A stretch of DNA of 64,000 nt from Acanthornis magna (Eukaryota; Chordata; Aves; Passeriformes; Acanthizidae). Below, one piece after another: positions 21,801 to 31,002 of this stretch; position 1 is the stretch's first letter; every line of letters starts with the position of its first letter. The translations under genes and the position numbers were made by a program. The notes under the pieces were generated by a model that made no database searches, was not told the origin of the DNA, and worked only from the letters and a program-made list of their open reading frames with translations. The stretch spans positions 1 to 64,000 of the forward strand of contig JAWUZG010001168.1 in the NCBI GenBank assembly GCA_036785705.1, given 5' to 3'.

Positions 21801-22844
21801 TTATGGTGTTGTTCCGTTGCTGCTGGTAATGGTTTTGTCTTTAACTGAGTTCGCCTGAGTCCAATACCTCGAGAAAGCAGGAAGTGTGGAAAAAGGATTA
21901 CCATCCTCCCAGCATTGAAACAGCTTCTCGATTTTGTTGTAAACACAGTTTTTATGAGGTAGTCGTGTACTTGACCAGTATACGTTTGGTGTTGTGGGCA
22001 GCCACCAGCTCTTTTTCCCGTCTGTGACCAGGTATCTTTTACACGTTGTTTCTCCCACCCTCTGGAAGAATCTTGGGGCTTTTCTCCAAATGCACTCTTC
22101 CCCTAAGACTGTGTTACTTAAATGCCAAATTTCATTATCAGTTCGGGTGTTTGGCGGAAGATTGCCCAGCTGTAAGATTTCGAGGGGTCCAATCCCGACC
22201 CCTCGCCAAGGCCAGTACTCGGACATTAAAGTTCCTCCGCACACCCAACAATTTGTTAAATTTAGTTGCTGACTTATCCTCTCTGCCAAATCAATAAATA
22301 AATTTTGGTCTACTTTTGATAAGCCAGCTTCCTGTTGTTTTTGGTTTTCTTCGATTACAGTTTCTTGAATCAGGTCCAATTCAAAGGTTTTTCTTTTTAT
22401 TAAATCTTCCTCTTTTGTGATATAATTGAAATTGAAACAAAGCCAAACATCATCGGAGGGGCACTCTCCTTTTATCTTTTGAATTTGAGTACCAATGTTT
22501 TGCCCAATCCAATACTTCTGTCCTTTTTCCGTACACCTTCCTAAGTTAACAATATCGTAGCAACCTGGGCTTACATAGGAATGTGCACGGAAAAAGTGTT
22601 TTATTTTGAATGAATTTCCTGCGGTCTGGTAAATGGTGTGATAGCACTTGTTGCACCTTATGTCCGCCTTGGCTTCCAGGATCTTCGGCACAGAGATGAC
22701 TAGTGCCACGGCCAGGAAGAGCAGTACGGTGACCTTTCTCGGTTTGGGCTCTATTCCTGCTTGTGCTGGTGGTTGGCATTCCTTTCCTGGAGTCTCTGGA
22801 CTGGTGCTAAGCGCGTTCTCTCCCTCAGGCCGCAGGAGATTCAT
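21801..22844 (-). CDS. env: Env surface-subunit ORF lacking the transmembrane subunit
   Basis: A 347-codon ORF. An N-terminal leader is followed by a hydrophobic signal segment (VTVLLFLAVALVISV, residues ~38-52). Next comes a cysteine-rich ectodomain with a CWVC motif near residue 200, the covalent-isomerase type motif that gamma- and related retroviruses carry in the surface subunit. No furin-type site, fusion peptide, CX6CC or membrane anchor follows. Only about 240 bases separate the stop codon from the 3' LTR, and a short residual open frame in another phase lies there. The transmembrane half is therefore deleted or highly eroded. If expressed, the product would be a secreted envelope fragment. 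Env would normally be made from a spliced message whose acceptor I did not locate. Confidence 0.8.
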   Translation of the reverse strand: MNLLRPEGENALSTSPETPGKECQPPAQAGIEPKPRKVTVLLFLAVALVISVPKILEAKADIRCNKCYHTIYQTAGNSFKIKHFFRAHSYVSPGCYDIVNLGRCTEKGQKYWIGQNIGTQIQKIKGECPSDDVWLCFNFNYITKEEDLIKRKTFELDLIQETVIEENQKQQEAGLSKVDQNLFIDLAERISQQLNLTNCWVCGGTLMSEYWPWRGVGIGPLEILQLGNLPPNTRTDNEIWHLSNTVLGEECIWRKAPRFFQRVGETTCKRYLVTDGKKSWWLPTTPNVYWSSTRLPHKNCVYNKIEKLFQCWEDGNPFSTLPAFSRYWTQANSVKDKTITSSNGTTP

Positions 22845-23108
22845 TTTTACTTGGCCTCGGTCAGTTCCTGTGAGGAACGTGTGTCCGTTAATTTGTAGCC
22901 AAATTATTTTGGTCTTAGAAGAAGAGGCAGATCTTCCTACAAAAAGTGGGAAGTGAGAGAAACAAGGTTAGTGTTTTATATACGTAACAAATGTTGAACA
23001 TGATAATTTGAAACTTGAACAGTCTTTTAACTTCAACAACAATAACATTTACAGTAACTGGTAACATTTCTTTGACTAGATCTTAGTTTTAAAGGATACT
23101 GTTGCGGT

Positions 23109-26100
23109 TCAAGGTTTTCCTTTTTCTTGGAGCTCTTGTTCATCCTCTGGTGGAGTCACTGGACCTTTTACTCTCCGAATGTGTGTCCATCCCTTTTCTG
23201 CTGTTCTTATCGCTGCTTCTGTTGTTAAAAGAACCTGGAAGGGGCCTTCCCAAGAGGGGGTTAGAGATTTTTCTTTCCAGCATTTGATTAACACCCACTC
23301 TCCTGGATGAATATTATGTAAATTGAAATCAAGAGGTGGTGTTTGCACAAGCAGGCCCTTTTCCTTTAACTCTTGGATGTTGTGTGCAATGATCTTTACA
23401 TACTCCCTTATTGCTATGTTTCCAGTCTCTTTTACATCGATTTCTCGCTGTCCAGCTAAATAAGGGAGTCCAAACAACATTTCATACGCTGAGACTTGAA
23501 TGTCAGTTCGTGGTTGTGTTCGAACGCTTAATAGGGCAAGTGGGAGGCACTTAACCCAGGACCACTTTGTTTCTATCATTAATTTTGTGAGTATTCTTTT
23601 TAGTGTCTGATTCATGCGTTCTACTCTTCCCGAACTCTCCGGGTGCCAGGGAGTATGCAATTTCCAATCTGAGCCTAATTGATTGATTAAATTTAGAGTG
23701 ATTTGAGAAGTAAAATGAGTTCCTCTATCTGAGTCAATTCTTAGAGGGACTCCATAGCGGGGAATTATCTGTTCTAAGAGCACCTTACTCACTGTGTGGG
23801 CGGTGGCATTGGTGGTAGGAAAAGCTTCCACCCAGTGAGTGAGGTGATCTACTATGACTAATAGGTACTTCCACCGCTGTACAAGGGGCATCTCTGTGAA
23901 GTCTATCTGGATGCTCTGGAATGGACGAGAAGCTATGTCCATTCCCCCTTTTGGAACATTTTTCATTTGTTTTTTATTGACTTTTTGGCATACTAGACAA
24001 TTTTTGGTAATTTGGTTTGCAATTTCGTATACTCCCAGGCAACAGAAGACCCGGGAAAAGTGATCTACTAGGGCCTTTGTTCCCCAATGGTAATTTCTAT
24101 GTATCGCAAATAAAATTTCACGAGTCAGTGCTTTGTTTAGAATTTGCCTACCATCAGGAAGGTGCCACCTACCTTCCTGGTCTTCTATTCCGCCAATTGC
24201 CGCCAATTGTTCTTTTTCTTTGTTGTTAAAAATGGGCCTGGGTAAGTTTTTCTCACTTACCCCTTGTTGGTCTGGTGCTGATGGTATCTCTTCCTCATTT
24301 GCTTCCAGGGTTTTAGGGACTTCATCCTCCTCGGAGGTTTCTTTGGTCTTGTTCGATTCCTCTGCATCAGTTGTTTCTTGTCTTTTCGCTGCTGCTCGTG
24401 TGGTTACCTTTAAAACAGTCTCTGTGAACAGTCCTTCAATAGCTGCCTCTCTAGCTGTATTATCTGCTAGAGTATTTCCCCTAGCTTCTAGACTGAGCCC
24501 GGTTTGGTGTCCTGGTACATGTACCACAGCAATGGCTTTTGGTCTCTTTAAGCTCTCTAAGATTTTTACAATCATTTCTTTGTGCAAAATGTCTTTCCCT
24601 TTTGAATTCAATAGCCCACGTTCCATCCATATTTTACCAAAGGTGTGGACCACCCCGAAGGCATATTTAGAGTCTGTGTATATAGTTCCGATTTCCCCGG
24701 CTAGGTGGTGGAGGGCTCTTTCCAACGCATAAAGCTCGCATACCTGAGCAGACCAATGTCCTGGTAGTTTCCCTTTTTCTATTACTTTCATTTCCAACCC
24801 GTCTACCACTGCATACCCGGAGCATCGGTTTCCACGTACCACCCTGGATGATCCGTCTACAAAGATCTTTTTCCCTTCGAGGATGGCGATGTCAGTTAGG
24901 TCTTCCCGCACCTTTGTTTGTAGGTCGATCACATTTATGCAATTGTGGGCTAAGTCATCTTGTGGTAAGCCATAAAGAAATTGTGCTGGGTTCTGTGAGG
25001 TACATGTGGCGAAGTGAAGATGTTTAGATTCAATTAGGAGGCTCTCATATTGCACAATTCGGGCATCCGTGAGCCACTCTGAGGCCCGCTGAGTTAGAAT
25101 GGCCTTTACACAGTGAGGTGTGTGCACTGTGAGTGTCCCTCCAAACACCAGCTTCTGAGCCTCAGCCACCAGAACTGCCGACGCTGCGATTGCCTGGATG
25201 CATTGTGGCCATCCCCTTGATACAGGGTCCAAGATCTTCGAAATGAAAGCTACAGGTTTTCTGGACCCGCCCCACGTTTGGGTCAGCACCCCAAAGGCAA
25301 CTCCTTTGTCCACATTTACAAACAAATCAAAGGGCTTATCTAGGGCAGGTAAGCTGAGGACTGGAGCTTGCAGTAATTTGTCTTTCAAATCTTTTAGTTT
25401 TTGATCGTCTGATTTTGTCCAATGTACTGGCTCCTCCTCAGTTAATTTTTCGTATAGGAATTGAACGGATTGCGAGTACTTGTCAATCCAGAGCCTACAA
25501 TATCCAAACAGGCCCAGTAACTGTCTAATTTCTCGTTTTGTTTTTGGAGGTGGCAGGTCAATTATTGCCTTTACTCTTTCGGCACTCAGTTTTTTTGTAC
25601 CATGCCCAATTAAATGTCCGAGGTATTTTACTTCTTGTAGTACGAATTGTAATTTTTGTTTTGACACTCGCAACCCTTTCTGCCCTAGAAAGTTTAATAG
25701 TTTTATAGTAGCCAATTTGACTGTCTCCTCCTGCTCCCCAGACACCAGCAGGTCGTCCACATACTGCGTGATTTTTATGCCCTCTGGTGGATCAAAGGTA
25801 GTTAAAAGGCCTTCAAGGGCCTGGCCAAAAAGCGTGGGGGACTCAGTGTAACCCTGAGGCAACCGAGTCCATCGAAGCTGCCGCTTTCTCCCTGTATCTG
25901 GATCCTCCCAAGTAAATGCAAAGATGTTTCTGCAGGAAGGATCTAGGGGACATGACCAGAATGCGTCCTTAAGGTCAACAACAGAGAACCAGGCATGTGA
26001 TGGTGGAATTTGATTTAAAAGTGTGTATGGGTTAGGAACCAGGGGGTACCTGGTTTCCACTCTGTCATTTACCTTACGCAGGTCGTGGACAAGTCGGCAG

Positions 26101-26735
26101 CCCCCGTCTGGTTTGCCGACACCCAGAATCGGTGTGTTGAAGGGAGACTTGCAAGGCTCTAGGATGCCATCCTCTAGCAGCTCTTCGATGGTGACCTTCA
26201 GTTTCTTCCGCTTCTCCTTGGTTAGGGGATACTGTGGAACTCGAATAGGATTCGTTCCTGGAAGTAAGTTCACAGTTAGTGGTGTCATGTCTATTTTTCC
26301 CCGGTTGCCCGGTTTGGCCCAGACAATGGGGTTTATCTGGTTCTCATCTTGTACTGATAATACAAATAGCTTGGTAACCATTTTACCTTTACGGGGGACT
26401 ACCCCAATTTGCAGTGGAATCTGCAGGTCTCTCCCCAATAGATTTATTCCTGCTTGAGGAACAAAAAGGATGTCATTAATATGAATTCTTGCATTTCCCC
26501 TGATCTCCACATTTGGAATGATTGGGACGGTAAAAGTGTCACCCTTCGCTCCTGAGATCTCTATGGTGTTGTTTTTGGTAACGTATAGTCCTTTTGGTAC
26601 TTCCGCAATACAAGTCCTTTCAGCTCCAGTGTCCACAAGAAACGTTACAGGTTGATGGTGGGGACCTACTAATAAAGTTATCAAGGGCTCTTGTTGATGT
26701 TTATCGGTCCCCACTGGATAGAGCCCCTGACACCT
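23109..26735 (-). CDS. pol: Pol (protease, reverse transcriptase, RNase H, integrase)
   Basis: This is in the same frame as gag, separated only by the TGA at 26736-26738, and then open for about 1,208 codons. Domains in order: an aspartic protease with LVDTGA; reverse transcriptase with the YVDD catalytic motif and upstream LPQG; an RNase H-type domain (IFVDGSS and later TDSKYA); an integrase HHCC zinc-binding region (CLVCQK); and the DD(35)E core (QIDFTEM, DSDRGT, HPESSGRVERMN). It supplies protein processing, genome copying and integration. No frameshift or internal stop is visible. Expression as a gag-pol fusion would require stop-codon readthrough. The end lies about 265 bases before the env start. 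Confidence 0.92.
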   Translation of the reverse strand, partial: RCQGLYPVGTDKHQQEPLITLLVGPHHQPVTFLVDTGAERTCIAEVPKGLYVTKNNTIEISGAKGDTFTVPIIPNVEIRGNARIHINDILFVPQAGINLLGRDLQIPLQIGVVPRKGKMVTKLFVLSVQDENQINPIVWAKPGNRGKIDMTPLTVNLLPGTNPIRVPQYPLTKEKRKKLKVTIEELLEDGILEPCKSPFNTPILGVGKPDGGCRLVHDLRKVNDRVETRYPLVPNPYTLLNQIPPSHAWFSVVDLKDAFWSCPLDPSCRNIFAFTWEDPDTGRKRQLRWTRLPQGYTESPTLFGQALEGLLTTFDPPEGIKITQYVDDLLVSGEQEETVKLATIKLLNFLGQKGLRVSKQKLQFVLQEVKYLGHLIGHGTKKLSAERVKAIIDLPPPKTKREIRQLLGLFGYCRLWIDKYSQSVQFLYEKLTEEEPVHWTKSDDQKLKDLKDKLLQAPVLSLPALDKPFDLFVNVDKGVAFGVLTQTWGGSRKPVAFISKILDPVSRGWPQCIQAIAASAVLVAEAQKLVFGGTLTVHTPHCVKAILTQRASEWLTDARIVQYESLLIESKHLHFATCTSQNPAQFLYGLPQDDLAHNCINVIDLQTKVREDLTDIAILEGKKIFVDGSSRVVRGNRCSGYAVVDGLEMKVIEKGKLPGHWSAQVCELYALERALHHLAGEIGTIYTDSKYAFGVVHTFGKIWMERGLLNSKGKDILHKEMIVKILESLKRPKAIAVVHVPGHQTGLSLEARGNTLADNTAREAAIEGLFTETVLKVTTRAAAKRQETTDAEESNKTKETSEEDEVPKTLEANEEEIPSAPDQQGVSEKNLPRPIFNNKEKEQLAAIGGIEDQEGRWHLPDGRQILNKALTREILFAIHRNYHWGTKALVDHFSRVFCCLGVYEIANQITKNCLVCQKVNKKQMKNVPKGGMDIASRPFQSIQIDFTEMPLVQRWKYLLVIVDHLTHWVEAFPTTNATAHTVSKVLLEQIIPRYGVPLRIDSDRGTHFTSQITLNLINQLGSDWKLHTPWHPESSGRVERMNQTLKRILTKLMIETKWSWVKCLPLALLSVRTQPRTDIQVSAYEMLFGLPYLAGQREIDVKETGNIAIREYVKIIAHNIQELKEKGLLVQTPPLDFNLHNIHPGEWVLIKCWKEKSLTPSWEGPFQVLLTTEAAIRTAEKGWTHIRRVKGPVTPPEDEQELQEKGKP

Positions 26736-26738
26736 TCA
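26736..26738 (-). promoter_or_regulatory. In-frame TGA between gag and pol, probable readthrough site
   Basis: Gag and pol share one frame interrupted only by this stop. The following bases (aggtgtcaggggctc on the minus strand) are G-rich, as in the readthrough context of murine gammaretroviruses, which mostly use UAG. Readthrough is inferred and not shown. Confidence 0.6.
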
Positions 26739-28391
26739 GTCACTTTCGGCCTGGGTTTCCTGGTACACTACTTGGTCTTTCTGCTTCCTGTAACAATACC
26801 AGGTCCCATGGCCTGGTTTCTTACAATAGGTACAATAGTGGTTTGCTTTGTTCATACTCGGGTCACTCGACCTCGAGTCACCTCTAGTAAATTGAGTGGG
26901 TTTAGGAGAGCCAATTGTAGTATCTTTGGGAGGGTCTTTTTCAACATTTTTCATTATTTTTGCTTTTGTTTTCCAATTTTCTTCATCTCTTCGAACAAAG
27001 ACCCTCTGAGCTTCCTCGAGTAATTCCTTTAAATCTCTCTCTGGCCACTTGTCCAATTTTTCCAGTTTTTTACGAATATCTGGCCAGGAGTATAGCACAA
27101 AATGTACTTTCAACATTGTTTGCCCGCTATCGCTGTCTAAATCCAATTGGGTGTACAATTGCACATTGTTCTTTAACCTTTCCAGCCAGTCATGGGGAGT
27201 TTCATCTTTGCCTTGGGTACTTCCAAATGCCCTCTTGATGTTGTTCACCCTCGGAACAGCCTCTCTAATCCCTTTTACTATCAATTTTCTATAATCTTTC
27301 ATATTTTCCCTATCCTCCTCGTCATTTGGGTTCCAATTTGGATCTTCATTTGGCATTTTCCGTTCTCCAGGAGGGCCCTGATTATCATTATTTTCTCTCT
27401 CCCACACTTTCATTCCCGCAGTCCTTATTAAACATTGCTCCTCCAGGGAGAACAGGGACTGGAGGATGGACTGCATTTCGTGCCAAGTGAATATGTTTGG
27501 CCCGAGAAATTGATCGAATTGTTGAGATAACCCTATCGGGTCACTCAATAAGGACTTCATTTCTCTTTTGAAGTCTCTTACCTCTGAGGAGGAAAGAGGT
27601 GCAACTACATATCCAATTCCTCCCCGTGCTCCACCCATAGGCACTTCTCGCAGGGGGAAAGCCTTTGTTTTATCTTGTGGAGTTTTGGAACAATCCTCAC
27701 AAATTGAGCAGGCCAATTTAACATTTCGTTTTCTGGTTGAGGAGAGAGATTTTTCTTTTCCAATTGGAGTAATTTTGCTTTTTGAATGTTTTGGACGAGG
27801 AGAGTTAGAGAGGGTATGTTTTCTTTTTGGTGTGCAGACTTCTCCCTCATCTGACTGACTGGAATTATTTGTGTCCTCCTCCTCTATTGAGGATTCGGCA
27901 CTACTATCTCCATCAATTTGGTTAGCAGCAACTGGTGGAAGGGCATCTAAAGGGTCCCATCGCTTTGGTTGAACTTTCCTTACTTTTTGATCTTTTTTGT
28001 CAGTGGTTGATGTTTCATGTTTAGTTAATTTTGAGTTGTCTTTTACTGTTAAGATTTTCTCGTCTTTTGTTTCCACATTGTTCCAATATTTTAACCAAAT
28101 TCGTGCGTAATCCAATTGTTCCAATTTCTTTGGGCCCTTATAATGTAGATATAAGCAAAGGGCCTTACAGAGCCATATCTCTGAAGATCCCTGTTTGGGC
28201 CACTTGAGTCCATCCTCTCGAATTTTCTTTCTAGGCCACTCAAAGACACAGTACTGGATCATTTGCACTGCATCCTTCCCCTTAGTTAATTCATGACTGT
28301 CCCAATTTTTGAGCATAATGCCTAGGGGACTGTCAGGTGCTACTTTGTAATTCTTCAGGGAAGAGTGGCTCTTGCTTACACACTGACCCAT
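26736..28391 (-). CDS. gag: Gag polyprotein
   Basis: The ORF has 551 codons ending in TGA. It starts MGQ, a classic N-myristoylation signal of a matrix domain. It then has a charged, Ser/Lys-rich central region, a capsid-like helical region (GLSQQFDQFLGPNIFTW onward), and near the C-terminus a single CCHC zinc knuckle (CTYCKKPGHGTWYC). One knuckle and MGQ are gammaretroviral traits. Gag assembles virus particles at the plasma membrane. The start is supported by the myristoylation context and by the non-coding AT-rich leader directly upstream. Confidence 0.92.
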   Translation of the reverse strand: MGQCVSKSHSSLKNYKVAPDSPLGIMLKNWDSHELTKGKDAVQMIQYCVFEWPRKKIREDGLKWPKQGSSEIWLCKALCLYLHYKGPKKLEQLDYARIWLKYWNNVETKDEKILTVKDNSKLTKHETSTTDKKDQKVRKVQPKRWDPLDALPPVAANQIDGDSSAESSIEEEDTNNSSQSDEGEVCTPKRKHTLSNSPRPKHSKSKITPIGKEKSLSSTRKRNVKLACSICEDCSKTPQDKTKAFPLREVPMGGARGGIGYVVAPLSSSEVRDFKREMKSLLSDPIGLSQQFDQFLGPNIFTWHEMQSILQSLFSLEEQCLIRTAGMKVWERENNDNQGPPGERKMPNEDPNWNPNDEEDRENMKDYRKLIVKGIREAVPRVNNIKRAFGSTQGKDETPHDWLERLKNNVQLYTQLDLDSDSGQTMLKVHFVLYSWPDIRKKLEKLDKWPERDLKELLEEAQRVFVRRDEENWKTKAKIMKNVEKDPPKDTTIGSPKPTQFTRGDSRSSDPSMNKANHYCTYCKKPGHGTWYCYRKQKDQVVYQETQAESD

Positions 28392-28527
28392 TTTGGCTCA
28401 ACTGCAACGATGGGAAAGTAAAAAGAATATAGAATTTAAAATACCCACTTTCTATTTTATTTTCTCTCCTTTTTTTTTTTTTTTTTTTTTCTTTTTTTTT
28501 TTCTTTTTTAATAATATATGTATAAAT

Positions 28528-29050
28528 AATATATGAATATTTTGATTTAATTTATTTTTTACAAATTTTTTTTTTTTTTTTTTAATTAATTAATTAATTT
28601 ATATCTTTTGATGTTCTTTACTTAACTTAATTATTTTCTATGATGGGAACTTGATAACTTTCCGTGGGAAAAATTAATAATTCACTTAAACAATTAACAA
28701 AGCAATTGAATAATTAAACAATAAGAAACCAAGATGGCCGACAATAATAACTTCCCGTGGGAAAAATAAATACTTCACTTAAGCACTTAAACAATATATG
28801 AATATTTTGATTTAATTTATTTTTTACAAATTTTTTTTTTTTTTTTTTTAAATTTAATTAAATTAATTAATTTATTTATATCTTTTGATGTTCTTTACTT
28901 AACTTAATTATTTTCTATGATGGGAACTTTCCGTGGGAAAAATTAATAATTAACTTAAACAATTAACAAAGCAATTGAATAATTAAACAATAAGAAACCA
29001 AGATGGCCGACAATAATGACTTCCCGTGGGAAAAATAAATACTTCACTTA
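28528..29050. repeat. Tandem duplication (~260 bp) in the provirus leader
   Basis: Both copies share, in order, atatgaatattttgatttaa, a T-run, ttgatgttctttacttaac, tttccgtgggaaaaattaat and aaccaagatggccgac. Confidence 0.85.
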
Positions 29051-29288
29051 AGCACTTAAATAATGCAATGGACAATTAAACAATAAGGAACCAAGATGGC
29101 CGACAACTGAAAACCAAAATGGCTGCTATAAATAATTCACTCAAGCAATTAAATAAAGCAATGAACAATTAAACAATAAAGAACCAAGATGGCCGACGAC
29201 TGAAAACCAAAATGGCCGCTATAAATGATTCACTTAATCAATGAACAATTAAACAATAAGGAACCAAGATGGCCACCGGCTGATAACC

Positions 29289-29436
29289 AAAATGGCTGCT
29301 TCCCCCTTTCCGGAGAAGCTTCTGGCTGAAGAAGAAGAACCCAAAATGGCTGCTCCCCCCTTCCCGGAGAAGCTTCTGGCTAAAGAAGAAGAACTCAAAA
29401 TGGCCGCTCCCCCCTTCCCGGAGAAGCTTCTGGCTA
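29289..29436. repeat. 54-bp tandem repeat, 2.7 copies, in the provirus leader
   Basis: Units start at 29289, 29343 and 29397, each beginning aaaatggc(t/c)gct and containing ggagaagcttctggct. The third unit is partial. Confidence 0.9.
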
Positions 29437-29955
29437 AAGGACAGTTAGAGAAAGGGGACAGAGTAGATAGAAATATAAAATATATATATATGAAGGCCGC
29501 GCGGTATTTTTTTTTTCTTTCTTTCTGGGGCTGGGCTTTTTCCCTTAACAAAAATTTTCAATTTTCTTTGAATCTCCCACTTTCAGTCGCTTCAAGCTCA
29601 CTCTCTCTGCTCTTGCCCCAAAACTGAGTCAGAGAGCTCTGGCTCTCAGCTCCTTGCCCTGTCTCACTCACTCTGCAATCACACCAGGGGTGGCCCACCC
29701 CACACTCACACTTCAATCAGGGCTGGCGCTAGGGAGAAACTAAACAGAAATTTTCTTTTTATAAGTTGGTTTTCCCTAACTACAGTCCCCTAGAAAGGGG
29801 TAGGGCCTCACCAATCTCCTGCGATGGTCTTGGAGTCCTCTCACCGTAGGTGGTATCCGCAGTAGTCCAAATTTGAGGAAAAAATCGGAAAAATTAAAAA
29901 TTTGGAAAAAAACCAAAAAATCGGGATTTTTGGGCAAATTTGGGCAAAAAAGGAT

Positions 29956-29973
29956 ATCCGGGACGAGCCCCCA
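29956..29973 (-). other. Primer binding site, tRNA-Pro type
   Basis: Minus-strand TGGGGGCTCGTCCCGGAT differs by one base from the usual tRNA-Pro site. It lies six bases inside the 5' LTR. Confidence 0.85.
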
Positions 29974-29979
29974 AGAAAT

Positions 29980-31002
29980 TGTCATAAAAAAAGACAATTT
30001 CCTACTCGTGGGTTAGAGCAAAAGGTGTTTATTGCTGAACCCACGAGGTCCAGGATCTCCCGAGGGAGAAATGAAAGGAAAAAGAAAGAAAAAAAGCACA
30101 AAAAAAAGGAAGGTCCCAGGACAGCAATAAGACTCTCCTGGCCACCGGTTGGTGGCCAAGGACAAGGAGATCCCTCAGGCCGGGTGGCGAACTTAAGCTA
30201 ATCTTAAGTTCAAAAAAAAAGATTTTAAGTATAGCCCATAAAAATGGGCAAGAGGCCCAGCACCCGACCCAGCCTCTGACTCCCTGCTAGTCAGAGAGAC
30301 AGAGACACCAGGCACCCTGCACAGACCAGAGTCTGCAGCTGTTGGTGGTAAAGGCACCTGGAACAAAAAACAGACTGACTGTCTCAGCTCAAGAGAGCCA
30401 AATTTATAAAGTTTTTGATGGGCTGGTCCGAATTAGCCTCTCCGCCCTCTCGCTCGCTGGTGATTGGGAATACTAATTAATGAGGTGGCCTTCCCCACCA
30501 ATAGATGGATCGTTGCCTAGGGGTAATTTGCAAAGGCGGGAAAGGGCCTCATTAGTATTCCACTTGAGGTGGGCGGAGAGGTGCAAACCTTCTATTTTTA
30601 GCTCGGGTGCTGCAGAGTGCCTTTAATATTGGGATGGGTGATGGGCTTACAGATTTACAATACAACATAAAAACTGAGTTTTACATAAATAAAATTACAA
30701 AGATAAAGGATTTTTAAAAAGGTACATAACTTCTGAACTCAGGGTTACATGGGTTCAACTGCTTTTCCATCTAAAATACCTTCAATCCCTTTTATTTTGC
30801 TCCAAACAACTTTAATATCCCAATGCTTTTACCCAGAAACATTACACTCTTAAAACATCTTTAAAACAGTCTCTTTTTTTAACTTTTCAATCTAGAACTT
30901 TATCAAAAATCCAAACTTTCAACTTTATTCAACAGGTATAACAATACAACAGCAACCATCAACTCCAACATGCGAAAAATCACTTCATTTTTATTTATAA
31001 CA
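29980..31002 (-). repeat. 5' LTR of the provirus
   Basis: Nearly identical to 20537-21560, with TG...CA ends and AATAAA (minus) at 30028-30033. Differences from the 3' LTR are homopolymer indels plus a cluster at the U3 start (30918-31002). Confidence 0.93.

Larger units (their letters stand above)
28392..29955 (-). other. Provirus leader: AT-rich duplicated block and repeat arrays
   Basis: Non-coding leader of ~1.56 kb between primer site and gag. It holds long T runs (28473-28510, 28565-28585, 28830-28850), a ~260 bp AT-rich segment duplicated in tandem (about 28528-28792 and 28793-29050), and a 54-bp repeat in 2.7 copies (29289-29436). Ten AAGATGGC/AAAATGGC-type motifs lie in it. The packaging signal would be expected here but cannot be pointed to. 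Confidence 0.7.
20537..31002 (-). mobile_element. Gammaretrovirus-like endogenous provirus
   Basis: Two LTRs of ~1.02 kb (20537-21560 and 29980-31002) enclose a primer binding site, leader, gag, pol and a partial env, all on the minus strand. The primer site resembles tRNA-Pro and lies beside the right LTR, so the right LTR is the 5' LTR. The polypurine tract borders the left LTR. Single-stop readthrough organisation, one CCHC knuckle in gag and the tRNA-Pro site all fit gammaretroviruses. Gag and pol frames are open and the LTRs are nearly identical, so the insertion is young. It is not expected to be fully competent because the env transmembrane subunit is missing. The four to six bases flanking the two ends do not match (gcag versus tgga), so there is no target-site duplication. 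Confidence 0.93.

Noticed and set aside
29292..29627. Plus-strand ORF with repeated PPFPEKLLAKEEE-like units
   Set aside because: It is antisense to the provirus leader, and the peptide repeat is simply the 54-bp DNA repeat.
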